A stretch of DNA of 64,000 nt from Nocardioides sp. IC4_145. Its GTDB lineage: Bacteria; Actinomycetota; Actinomycetes; Propionibacteriales; Nocardioidaceae. A model generated the notes under the pieces. That model was not told where the DNA came from, did not search any database, and saw only the letters and a list, made by a program, of their open reading frames with translations. A program made the position numbers and the translations under genes. The stretch spans positions 161,784 to 225,783 of the forward strand of contig NZ_JAANMS010000002.1 in the NCBI RefSeq assembly GCF_011250565.1, written 5' to 3'. Of this stretch, positions 28,030 to 35,812 are shown one piece after another. Every line of letters starts with the position of its first letter. Position 1 is the stretch's first letter.

Positions 28030-28683
28030 TCAGGAGCTGGTGGCCTGGCGCATGATCCGCTCCGCCAGGTCGGCCATCCCGAGCCGGTCGCGCTCGCGCC
28101 CGACGACCGCGACGGTCGCGTAGGCGGTGCGGCCGTCGAGGGAGAGGAACCGCTCCATCGCCACGCGGCGGTGCCGGGCGGTCACGTACGTCGCGGTGAA
28201 CCCGTCCCGGGTCTGCGCCTCGACCACCAGGTCCTCCACGTCGGAGGCACCCTCGAGGGCGTCGAGCCGGTCCTGCAGCGCGGACTCGCGGGTCTGGAAC
28301 CCGGTGACGAGCCGCACGCGCAGGAAGTAGGCGTGGTCGGTGGGCTGCCCCGGCGGGAACCACTTCCACTCGCCCTGCGAGGAGTTGCTCCGCAGCCACC
28401 CGGCCGGCACCGGCAGCCGCAGGCCGAACGGCGGGATGCCGAGCTCGACCGGCCGCAGCGGCACGCCCGGCTCGAGCTTGGGGGTGTCGGGGTCGGGCTC
28501 GACGAGCGGCGGCGGGTCGACCGGGTACGACGGCGAGACGGCCGGCACCGGCGCGGCCGTCGCCGACGTGCGCGGCTCCTCGCGCGTCAGCACGCCGACC
28601 AGCGCCCCGCCCGCGAGCCCGACCGCCCCGGCGACCACGACGACGACCGCGAGGACCGCGGCCCCCGGACGTCGCGTGCTCAT
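28030..28683 (-). CDS. Single-TM protein with extracytoplasmic domain, unknown function
   Basis: Protein of 217 residues: one N-terminal TM helix (about 8-31), a Pro-rich linker (about 35-85) and a soluble outer domain. The domain opens FGLRLPVPAGWLRS and ends MERFLSLDGRTAYATVAVVG then a helix. This order of strand-turn-PxGW-...-helix resembles the outer domain of the adjacent kinase (VAVPGDWERS ... helix), so both may share a PsbP/LpqN-like fold. That similarity is by eye only. It converges with the kinase gene with 15 bases between stops. Start set by TACCCT eight bases before the ATG (28692-28697). Confidence 0.65.
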   Translation of the reverse strand: MSTRRPGAAVLAVVVVVAGAVGLAGGALVGVLTREEPRTSATAAPVPAVSPSYPVDPPPLVEPDPDTPKLEPGVPLRPVELGIPPFGLRLPVPAGWLRSNSSQGEWKWFPPGQPTDHAYFLRVRLVTGFQTRESALQDRLDALEGASDVEDLVVEAQTRDGFTATYVTARHRRVAMERFLSLDGRTAYATVAVVGRERDRLGMADLAERIMRQATSS

Positions 28684-28691
28684 GGCGCCCG

Positions 28692-28697
28692 AGGGTA
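28692..28697 (-). promoter_or_regulatory. Leaderless -10 hexamer (single-TM protein)
   Basis: TACCCT on the minus strand, eight bases before the ATG at 28683. Back to back with the amidohydrolase promoter. Confidence 0.5.
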
Positions 28698-28717
28698 GAC
28701 GGGTTCGACCGCGCCGC

Positions 28718-28723
28718 TACGTT
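28718..28723 (+). promoter_or_regulatory. Leaderless -10 hexamer (amidohydrolase)
   Basis: TACGTT, seven bases before the ATG at 28731. Confidence 0.6.
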
Positions 28724-28730
28724 CTGCCCC

Positions 28731-30245
28731 ATGACCAGCCTGCTGCTGCGGAACGCCCGCGTGGTGCCGCTCCGCCCCGAGGACGCCGCGGTCGTCGGCC
28801 CGGACCCGGTGGACGTGCTCGTCGAGGGCGGAGCGGTCGCCGCCGTCGGCCCCGGCCTGGCCCGGCCCGACGGCGTCGAGGAGGTCGACGCGGCCGGCCG
28901 CTGGCTGGCCCCCGGCCTGTGGGACCAGCACGTCCACATGGCGCAGTGGACGCTCGCCTCGCAGCGGCTCGACCTCGGCGCGACCCGGACCCCCGAGGAC
29001 GTCACCCGCGCCGTCGCCGAGCGCGTCGCCGAGCAGCCCGACCACCCCGTCATCGGCTGGGGCCACCGCTCCGGCGGCTGGGACCGCGAGGTCACCGTCT
29101 CCGAGCTCGACGCGGTCTCCGGGCACACCCCCGTCGTCCTCATCAGCGGCGACGGCCACCACGCCTGGCTCAACACCACCGCGTTGCTCCACCTCGCGAT
29201 GCCGGTCCGCGACTCCGTGGTCCGCGAGACCGAGTGGTTCGCGGTCTACCCGCGCCTCGTCACGCTCGTCGGCAACGACGGCACCTCGCCCGAGGCCTAC
29301 CGCCGCTCGCTCGAGGCCGCCGCCGCCCTCGGCGTCGTCGGCATCGTCGACTACGAGTTCGGCCGCGGCCCGCTGGAGTGGGTCGAGCGGTGGAACGGCG
29401 GCGCCGACCTGCTGCGCGTGCGCGCGGCGTCGTACGTCGAGACGCTCGAGGAGGTGCTCGCCGCCGGCCTCCGCACCGGCGACCCGCTCCCCGGTGGCGG
29501 CCCGCGGCTGACGATGGGCTCCTTGAAGATCATCAGCGACGGCTCGCTCAATACCCGCACCGCGTGGTGCTGCGAGCCCTACGGCGACGCGCACCGCCTC
29601 GAGTACCCCGCCGGCCAGCCCAACCTCTCCGGCGACGAGCTGCGCGAGCACCTCGCCCGCGCCCACGCGGCCGGCCTCGAGGTCGCCACCCACGCCATCG
29701 GCGACGCCGCCGTGGCCGAGGCGCTGGCGTCGTACGCCGCCACCGGCGCGCGCGGCTCCATCGAGCACGCCCAGATGGTCGGCCGCGACGACGTGCGCCG
29801 CATGGCCGAGCTCGGCATCCGCGCCAGCGTCCAGCCCGCCCACCTGCTCGACGACCGCGACATCACCGAGCGGATCTGGGGCGAGCGGTCCGCGCGGTGC
29901 TTCGCGTTCCGCTGGATGCTCGACGACGGCGTGGAGCTCGCGCTCGGCTCCGACGCGCCCGTCTCGCCGCTCGACCCGTGGCTGGCGATCGCCGCGGCCG
30001 TCCACCGCAGCGCCGACGAGCGCGGCCCGTGGCACGGCGAGCAGGGGATCACTGCCCAGGAGGCCCTCGCCGCCTCCGTCGACGGTCAGCCCACCGTCGC
30101 CGTCGGCTCCCGCGGCGACCTCGTCCTCCTCGAGGCCGATCCCCTCGCCGACCACCCCACCACCGCCGACGCCGGGGCCGCCCTCCGCTCGATGTCCGTC
30201 GCCCTCACCGTCGTCGACGGGGTCGTCGTCCACCGGGACCTCTGA
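28731..30245 (+). CDS. Amidohydrolase family 3 (YtcJ-like)
   Basis: Metal-dependent hydrolase of 504 residues with the composite beta-sandwich at both ends and a TIM barrel between. Metal-binding motifs are DQHVHMAQW (HxH), KIISDGSLNTRTAWC, THAIGDAAV, EHAQMVGRDD and LGSDAPVSPLDPW. This is the Amidohydro_3 pattern seen in YtcJ-like proteins and N-substituted formamide deformylases. The true substrate is unknown. The 3' end shows strong C-ending codon use, as the rest of the window does. The SGNH lipoprotein gene converges, with stops 12 bases apart. Confidence 0.85.
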   Translation: MTSLLLRNARVVPLRPEDAAVVGPDPVDVLVEGGAVAAVGPGLARPDGVEEVDAAGRWLAPGLWDQHVHMAQWTLASQRLDLGATRTPEDVTRAVAERVAEQPDHPVIGWGHRSGGWDREVTVSELDAVSGHTPVVLISGDGHHAWLNTTALLHLAMPVRDSVVRETEWFAVYPRLVTLVGNDGTSPEAYRRSLEAAAALGVVGIVDYEFGRGPLEWVERWNGGADLLRVRAASYVETLEEVLAAGLRTGDPLPGGGPRLTMGSLKIISDGSLNTRTAWCCEPYGDAHRLEYPAGQPNLSGDELREHLARAHAAGLEVATHAIGDAAVAEALASYAATGARGSIEHAQMVGRDDVRRMAELGIRASVQPAHLLDDRDITERIWGERSARCFAFRWMLDDGVELALGSDAPVSPLDPWLAIAAAVHRSADERGPWHGEQGITAQEALAASVDGQPTVAVGSRGDLVLLEADPLADHPTTADAGAALRSMSVALTVVDGVVVHRDL

Positions 30246-30257
30246 CGACGGCGACGC

Positions 30258-31229
30258 TCAACCGGCCGAGGCGAGCTTCTCCAGCACCAGGCCGGCGACG
30301 GCCTCCTGCTCGACCTTGAGCGGGTGGTAGGCGAGGGCCGTGGCGGCACTGGTGACCCGGCCGTTGACCCAGGGGTCCTCGGAGCAGACGTCGTGGCCGT
30401 CGCTGGCGGCGTAGGTGTCGACGTACGCCACGTCGGCCCGCTCCGCCGCGCGCTCCTGCACCTGAGCGAGCAGGCGGGCCATCCGGGCGGCGAAGGGGTG
30501 GTCGCCCTCGGCGAGCGGCAGCAGCTCGGGGCAGGTGGCGTCGGCGGGAACGATCTCGGGATAGCCGACGACGACCACCTCGGCCTCCGGCGCACGCTGG
30601 CGCACGCCCTCGACGACGGCGACGAGCCGGTCGCCGACGGTGCGGATGTTCGCCTCGAGCTCGACGACGCCGTCGCGGCCGAGCGCGTCGCGGCAGGGTG
30701 AGCCGTCGCGGTCCTGGGCGGCGGCGCGGGGACAGGTGCCGGTGAGGGTGCTGTAGATGCCGAAGTCGTTGCCGCCGATGCCGATCGTCACCAGGCTGGT
30801 GTCGGGCTGCAGCGCGTCGAGCTGGGGCGGCACGACGCCGCCGCCGAGCACCCGCTGGCTGCCGATGAGGCTCGCGGTGTCGGCACCGGTGCAGCTGACG
30901 TCGGTGAGCTCAGCGCCGAGCGCCTCGGCGACCTGCGCGGGGTAGTTCTGCGCGGAGCGGAGGCAGCGCTGGTCGGCGGTCGGCCCGGCGAGCGGGGCGG
31001 CGGTGAAGGAGTCGCCGATGGCGACGTACGTCGGGTAGCGGCCGGGCTCCGGGGTGGCCAGCGGGCTCGGGCCGTCGCTGCGCGGGATGCTCGACGAGGG
31101 GGTGACCGGGCTCGCGTCGGGCTCGGCACCCGTGTCGTCGCTCCCGGCGCAGCCGGCGGTGAGGGCTGCGAGCAGCACGGTCGGCAGCAGGGCGGTCCGC
31201 AGTCGGCGGGCCGTCGTCGTGGGGGTCAC
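30258..31229 (-). CDS. Secreted SGNH-hydrolase lipoprotein
   Basis: Esterase/lipase-like protein of 323 residues exported as a lipoprotein: signal LLAALTAGCAGSD with the lipobox Cys at about 27. The catalytic domain has block I AIGDSFTAAP (nucleophile Ser), block III GIGGNDFGIY and a C-terminal His in ALAYHPLKVEQ. Six or more cysteines suggest the three-disulfide Streptomyces scabies esterase type. The usual DxxH acid is not obvious. The substrate, lipid or cell-wall ester, is unknown. It converges with the amidohydrolase. The 121-base gap on its other side holds the fasciclin gene's terminator. Confidence 0.85.
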   Translation of the reverse strand: MTPTTTARRLRTALLPTVLLAALTAGCAGSDDTGAEPDASPVTPSSSIPRSDGPSPLATPEPGRYPTYVAIGDSFTAAPLAGPTADQRCLRSAQNYPAQVAEALGAELTDVSCTGADTASLIGSQRVLGGGVVPPQLDALQPDTSLVTIGIGGNDFGIYSTLTGTCPRAAAQDRDGSPCRDALGRDGVVELEANIRTVGDRLVAVVEGVRQRAPEAEVVVVGYPEIVPADATCPELLPLAEGDHPFAARMARLLAQVQERAAERADVAYVDTYAASDGHDVCSEDPWVNGRVTSAATALAYHPLKVEQEAVAGLVLEKLASAG

Positions 31230-31295
31230 GGGGTCTCCAGGCGTCGGGCGGTGTGCGCGTTCGGTGCCCGAACGGGGCCGGTCCCACGAGCGCGA

Positions 31296-31330
31296 CCGGG
31301 CGGGACGGACGTCACGTCCGTCCCGCCCGG
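31296..31330 (-). terminator. Long perfect hairpin after the fasciclin gene
   Basis: A 17-base arm CCGGGCGGGACGGACGT and its exact reverse complement, separated by one base. It begins 20 bases past the fasciclin stop. A stem of about 14 base pairs after loop opening would be very stable. There is no U-tract, as is usual for actinobacterial terminators. Confidence 0.75.
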
Positions 31331-31350
31331 GGCGCTGGAGGGGAGTCGGC

Positions 31351-31989
31351 TCAAAGGTCGACGGGGCGCAGGACGCGGTCGATGGCGTGGGCGACCTGCT
31401 TGTTGCCCTTGTTGATGTCGAGCACGACGACGCGCGGGTTGCGGTCGTTCTTGTCGGCGTCGAGCAGGGTGACCTTGCCCTTGACGACGTGGACCTTGAT
31501 GCTGCCGCCCTGGGCGGTCCGGACGCGCTTGCCCTCGGCCGCGAGGACCTTGGGGGAGGTCAGCGTCTTGCCGGCGACGACGTGGTAGAGCAGCACGGTC
31601 TCGATGGTGTCGACGCCGAGCTTGGCAACCTGCTTGAGGGTCTTGGCCTCGGTCTTGGGAGCGAACCCCTTGAGGTCCTTGACCAGCAGGCGGAAGGCCT
31701 GGTCAGTCGGGATGAAGGCGGTGGCGCGCTGGTCGCCCTGGGTGAGCAGGCCGACGGGGCTGTCCGGCTTGGCGTCGAGGACGGCGAGGACGGCGGCCTC
31801 GGTGAGGTCAAAGTCCTTCCAGTTCTTGTCGAGCTCGGTGCCGTCGGCGCCGAGGACAGCGGCGAGGCTCGTGTCACCGGCCTTCGCGGCGGGCGCAGCG
31901 GGCGCGGCGGAGGCGGGAGCGACGGCTCCGGCGAGAGCGGTCGAGGCGGCCAGGGCGGCGACGGCGGCAGTGGCGATGCGGTGCTTCAT
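31351..31989 (-). CDS. Secreted fasciclin-domain protein
   Basis: Exported protein of 212 residues: Sec signal with AASTALAGAVAPASAA and a signal-peptidase site near residue 28, then one FAS1 domain (about 60-205). It shows the H1-like TAFIPTDQAFRLLV and H2-like YHVVAGKTL motifs. Fasciclin domains mediate cell-surface or matrix adhesion; mycobacterial MPB70 is a related secreted example. No anchor or sortase signal is seen, so it is probably released. A GGGAG ribosome site lies 6-7 bases before the ATG. It lies alone between PucR and an SGNH gene, with its own strong terminator. Confidence 0.88.
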   Translation of the reverse strand: MKHRIATAAVAALAASTALAGAVAPASAAPAAPAAKAGDTSLAAVLGADGTELDKNWKDFDLTEAAVLAVLDAKPDSPVGLLTQGDQRATAFIPTDQAFRLLVKDLKGFAPKTEAKTLKQVAKLGVDTIETVLLYHVVAGKTLTSPKVLAAEGKRVRTAQGGSIKVHVVKGKVTLLDADKNDRNPRVVVLDINKGNKQVAHAIDRVLRPVDL

Positions 31990-32072
31990 GGGTCTCCCTC
32001 TCGAGTGGTGGGTCGGGCTCGGTGCGAGAGGGATTCGCCGCGCGGATCTGGCCGGATTGGGTGAATCTTCTA

Positions 32073-33269
32073 TCAGTTCTCGGATACCGGTTCGGGCTCG
32101 GCGACGCCCAGCGCGAGCGTGAGGTCGAGGACCGTCCGCGGGTCCTCCAGCCGGTCGCCGTACGCCTCGCGCAGCTGCCCGAGGCGGTAGCGCACGGTCT
32201 GCGGGTGCACGAAGAGGTCCGCCGCGACGTCCTCGCGGCGTCCCTGGTGCAGCAGCCAGGAGCGCAGCGTCTCGGTCAGCTTCTCGGCGGTCGCGGGGCG
32301 GAGGTCGGCCAGCGGCGCGAGCGCCCGGGCGCGCAGGTCGGCGAGCGCCTCGGGGTCGGCGGTCAGCACGAGCGTGGGCAGGTGCGCCTCGGTGTCGTCG
32401 CGCAGCCCCAGCGCGTGCGCCCGCCGGGCCCGGACGTACGAGGTCCGCACCTCCAGCCACGGACGGGACGGGCCGACCACGGCTCCGCGGCCCCGCAGCG
32501 TGCGCAGCAGCGCGCCGCGGGAGCGACCGTGAGCGTCGGGCACGAGCAGCACGCCGACCTCGTCGGCGCCGCTCGTCTCCCCGGCCTCGAGCGTCGCCGG
32601 CGGGACCAGGCCGAGCACCGGCCGGACCTGCGAGCGGGGGACCAGCACCGCGGTCAGCGTCGTCGGCGGCGGCCAGTCGGCGCGCTCGGCGGCCTCGAGC
32701 ACGGCGTCCTCCGGTGAGCCGTCGAGCAGCGCGCGGGCCACCCGCTCGAGCAGCCGGGTGCGGACGCGGCCGGTCGTGGCCAGCTCGTCCTCGTGGCCGG
32801 CGACGCTCGCCGCGGACAGCTCGTCGATGTAGGCGAAGACCAGCTCCGCGAAGGCGGCCAGCGTCTGCCCGTCCAGCCCCGCGTCGACCGCCCGCGTGGA
32901 CATCTCACGCCACGACACCCGCGCGCCGATGCGGTACGCCGCGAGCAGGGCGTCGGTGGTCCGCCCGCTGCGGGCCTCGCCCCGGCCGAGCTGGTAGGCG
33001 CCCTCCATCGCCGGTGCGGGCGTCCGCAGGTCGACGCCGCGGCGGCCGGACGCGAGGGTCAGGAAGCCGCCGAGGGCCAGCTGCACGGCGTTGCGGATCG
33101 TCTCGCCCATCGACCCGTCGAAGGCGGCGACGTAGCTGGGCACCTCCTCGACGATCGTCTGCACCACCCGCTCGGCGACGACGGGCAGGTCCTCGCGCAT
33201 GGCGGCGACCGCCTCGGGGGACAGGTGCAGGGCCGGGGTGGGAAGCTGGCGCGGCTCGCGTCGTACCAC
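32073..33269 (-). CDS. PucR-family transcriptional regulator
   Basis: Regulator of 398 residues. The N-terminal and central parts (about 25-290) include a GGDEF-like region, and the C-terminal PucR helix-turn-helix is at about 335-390 (HPQTVRYRLGQLREAYG). The GTG start follows a GGAGG about nine bases upstream. It is divergent from the ferredoxin reductase-desaturase operon. A PucR-type regulator (FasR) controls fatty-acid synthase genes in Streptomyces, so control of membrane-lipid desaturation is a reasonable inference. The 127-base divergent region was read for dyads; nothing convincing was found. Confidence 0.88.
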   Translation of the reverse strand: MVRREPRQLPTPALHLSPEAVAAMREDLPVVAERVVQTIVEEVPSYVAAFDGSMGETIRNAVQLALGGFLTLASGRRGVDLRTPAPAMEGAYQLGRGEARSGRTTDALLAAYRIGARVSWREMSTRAVDAGLDGQTLAAFAELVFAYIDELSAASVAGHEDELATTGRVRTRLLERVARALLDGSPEDAVLEAAERADWPPPTTLTAVLVPRSQVRPVLGLVPPATLEAGETSGADEVGVLLVPDAHGRSRGALLRTLRGRGAVVGPSRPWLEVRTSYVRARRAHALGLRDDTEAHLPTLVLTADPEALADLRARALAPLADLRPATAEKLTETLRSWLLHQGRREDVAADLFVHPQTVRYRLGQLREAYGDRLEDPRTVLDLTLALGVAEPEPVSEN

Positions 33270-33396
33270 CGGGGCGCCTCCTGCTGCCGTGACGGGCTCG
33301 ATCTCGGCCTAGTTTGTCACCTGCGAACAACAAGCGCAGCCCGGTTCACGTCGCTCGCACAGGAGTTTGGCCCTCCCGTGCAGGACACTGGAAGGC

Positions 33397-34527
33397 ATGA
33401 CCACCGCTGCCGCACCGCTGACCCCCGGTGGTGGCCGCACGCTCCGGAGCGCCCTGCGTCGCTTCGCCGAGTCCGCGGTCACCCCGCTGGAGCTCGACGA
33501 CGTCCTCGACGTCTTCCATCCGCTGCGCGCGGGCGCCGAGCTGCGGGGCCGGATCGTCCAGGTCCTGCCCGAGACCGCCGAGTCCGCGACCATCGTCCTC
33601 AAGCCGGGGCGCGACTGGACCGGCCACGTGCCGGGCCAGTACGTCCGGGTCGGCGTCGACGTCGAGGGCGTGCGCCTGTGGCGCACCTACTCCCTGACCC
33701 ACGGCCCGCGCGCCGACGGCTGCATCAGCATCACCGTCAAGGCGATCCCGGGCGGCGTCGTCAGCAACCACCTCGTCCACCGCGCGCGCAAGGGGCAGAT
33801 GCTCCAGCTGGCGCAGCCCGAGGGCGAGTTCGTGCTGCCGCAGCCGCTGCCCCGCAAGCTGCTGCTCGTCACGGGCGGCTCGGGCATCACGCCGGTCATC
33901 GGCATGCTCCGCAACCTGCACTCCAAGGCCACCGCGCCGGCGACCGACATCGTGCTCGTGCACGTCAACGCCTCGGAGTCGGCCGCGATCTTTCGCGGCG
34001 AGCTGCGGGCGCTCCACGCCTCCGGGCGGATCTCGCTGGTCGAGCGCTTCGACGACACCCACGGCGTGCTCGACGTGGCGCTGCTCGCCGAGCTCGTGCC
34101 GGACCTCGACGAGCGGCTCACCTATGCCTGCGGCCCGGCCGGCCTCCTCGACGCGCTCGAGCAGCACCACGCCGACCGCGGCCTCGAGCTGACCACCGAG
34201 CGGTTCCGCCCGGTCGTCGTCACCCCTGCCGACGGCGAGGGCGGCGGCACCGTGACGCTGACCGGCGCCACCGGCGGCGGCACCGAGCTCGAGCTCGACG
34301 CCACCACCCCGATCCTCGACGCCGCCGAGCAGGCCGGCGTCCTCATGCCGAGCGGGTGCCGGATGGGCATCTGCATGGCCTGCGTCCTGCCGATGCGTGA
34401 GGGCGCCGTGCGCGACCTGCGCAACGGCGCGCTGACCGTCGCCGTCCCCGGTGAGACCGGTCCGCAGGGCGTCCCGATCCAGACCTGCATCAGCGCCGCC
34501 GCCGGCGCGTGCTCCATCGACCACTGA
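33397..34527 (+). CDS. Ferredoxin reductase with C-terminal [2Fe-2S] domain
   Basis: Electron-transfer flavoprotein of 376 residues that should feed the adjacent desaturase. An FAD domain with RTYSLTHGP (about 100) is followed by an NAD(P)-binding domain with VTGGSGITPVIGML (about 168-181) and CGPAG. A plant-type ferredoxin domain at the C-terminus has cluster ligands Cys321, Cys326, Cys329 and Cys364. The order matches mycobacterial Rv3230c, partner of DesA3. The ATG at 33397 is chosen because a longer start would include the GACACT hexamer seven bases upstream. It is 37 bases from the desaturase gene. Confidence 0.9.
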   Translation: MTTAAAPLTPGGGRTLRSALRRFAESAVTPLELDDVLDVFHPLRAGAELRGRIVQVLPETAESATIVLKPGRDWTGHVPGQYVRVGVDVEGVRLWRTYSLTHGPRADGCISITVKAIPGGVVSNHLVHRARKGQMLQLAQPEGEFVLPQPLPRKLLLVTGGSGITPVIGMLRNLHSKATAPATDIVLVHVNASESAAIFRGELRALHASGRISLVERFDDTHGVLDVALLAELVPDLDERLTYACGPAGLLDALEQHHADRGLELTTERFRPVVVTPADGEGGGTVTLTGATGGGTELELDATTPILDAAEQAGVLMPSGCRMGICMACVLPMREGAVRDLRNGALTVAVPGETGPQGVPIQTCISAAAGACSIDH

Positions 34528-34564
34528 CGTCCGCTCCATCGCACCCTGACCGAAGGAGATCCCC

Positions 34565-35812
34565 ATGGCGACGATCACCCGCAAGCCCGAGAACCCCACC
34601 GCGCACCTGACGCCCGAGGACATCGAGCAGATCGGCATCGAGCTCGACGCGATCCGTCAGGACGTCATCGACAGCCGCGGCGAGAGCGACGCGGCGTACA
34701 TCCGTCGGATCGTGAACATCCAGCGTCGCCTGGAGCTCGCCTCCCGCGCGACGCTGCTGGTCAGCGTCTTCCCGCCGGCGTGGGTCGCGGGCACCGTCGG
34801 CCTCTCCGTCGCGAAGATCCTCGAGAACATGGAGATCGGCCACAACGTCATGCACGGCCAGTGGGACTGGATGCGTGACCCGAAGATCCACTCGACCACC
34901 TGGGAGTGGGACAACGCGTCGACCGCCGAGGGCTGGAAGCACAGCCACAACGAGGTCCACCACACCTACACCAACATCGTCGGCAAGGACAACGACCTCG
35001 GCTACGGCATCATGCGCGTCGACGAGGACCAGCGCTGGCACCCGATGTACCTCGGCCAGCCGCTGTGGAACTTCATCAACGCCTGCTTCTTCGAGTACGG
35101 CATCGCCGCCTACGACCTCGAGCTCGGCAAGAACCTCTCGGTGCCGAAGGAGAAGCGCAGCGAGACGTTCAAGCGCAACGCGAAGAACACCCTGCGCAAG
35201 ATCCGCAAGCAGGCCACCAAGGACTACGTCGTCAACCCGGCGCTCGCGCTGCCGACCGGCTCGTTCCTGCCGACGCTGGCCGCGAACTTCACCGCCAACC
35301 TGGTGCGCAACCTGTGGTCGCACTCGGTGATCATGTGCGGCCACTTCCCCGAGGGCGTCGAGACCTTCGAGAAGAAGTCGATCCCCGAGAACGAGACGCG
35401 CGGCGAGTGGTACGTGCGCCAGATGCTCGGCTCGGCGAACATCTCCGGCTCGAAGCTGATGCACCTGATGACCGGCAACCTGTCGCACCAGATCGAGCAC
35501 CACCTCTTCCCGGACCTGCCCTCGAACCGGTACGCCGAGGTCGCGCCCAAGGTGAAGGCGCTGTTCGAGAAGTACGGCCTGAACTACCACGAGGCGCCGC
35601 TGCCGCAGCAGGTCGCCAGCGCCTGGCACAAGGTCGTCCGGCTCTCGCTGCCCAACGGCTGGCTCGAGACCACGACGCCCGCGAACGCGCCGCAGCAGCT
35701 CGCGCTGCTGTGGACGATGGCGACCGGCGACCGGCGTACCCGCCGTGCCGCCCAGGCCCGCCTCGAGCAGCTCGCCCGCCGTCAGCGCACCGAGGTCGCC
35801 GCCGCGGCCTGA
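34565..35812 (+). CDS. Membrane fatty-acid (acyl-CoA) desaturase, DesA3-like
   Basis: Integral membrane di-iron desaturase of 415 residues introducing a double bond into acyl-CoA, probably delta-9. The three His boxes are HNVMHGQW, HSHNEVHHTYTN and HQIEHHLFP, all intact. Hydrophobic stretches sit at about 60-85 and around 230. A strong AAGGAG lies seven bases before the ATG. Partner reductase upstream and divergent PucR regulator suggest a membrane-fluidity module equivalent to mycobacterial desA3-Rv3230c. The last 31 bases overlap the tail of the convergent MFS gene, an unusually tight packing. Confidence 0.92.
   Translation: MATITRKPENPTAHLTPEDIEQIGIELDAIRQDVIDSRGESDAAYIRRIVNIQRRLELASRATLLVSVFPPAWVAGTVGLSVAKILENMEIGHNVMHGQWDWMRDPKIHSTTWEWDNASTAEGWKHSHNEVHHTYTNIVGKDNDLGYGIMRVDEDQRWHPMYLGQPLWNFINACFFEYGIAAYDLELGKNLSVPKEKRSETFKRNAKNTLRKIRKQATKDYVVNPALALPTGSFLPTLAANFTANLVRNLWSHSVIMCGHFPEGVETFEKKSIPENETRGEWYVRQMLGSANISGSKLMHLMTGNLSHQIEHHLFPDLPSNRYAEVAPKVKALFEKYGLNYHEAPLPQQVASAWHKVVRLSLPNGWLETTTPANAPQQLALLWTMATGDRRTRRAAQARLEQLARRQRTEVAAAA

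Noticed and set aside
28340..30319. Long frame overlapping the amidohydrolase in another phase
   Set aside because: Arg/Pro/His-rich shadow. The 28731-30245 frame has the metal-site motifs.
33270..33396. Operator for PucR between PucR and the ferredoxin reductase
   Set aside because: TTTGT/AACAA stretches do not form a consistent dyad; no site is claimed.
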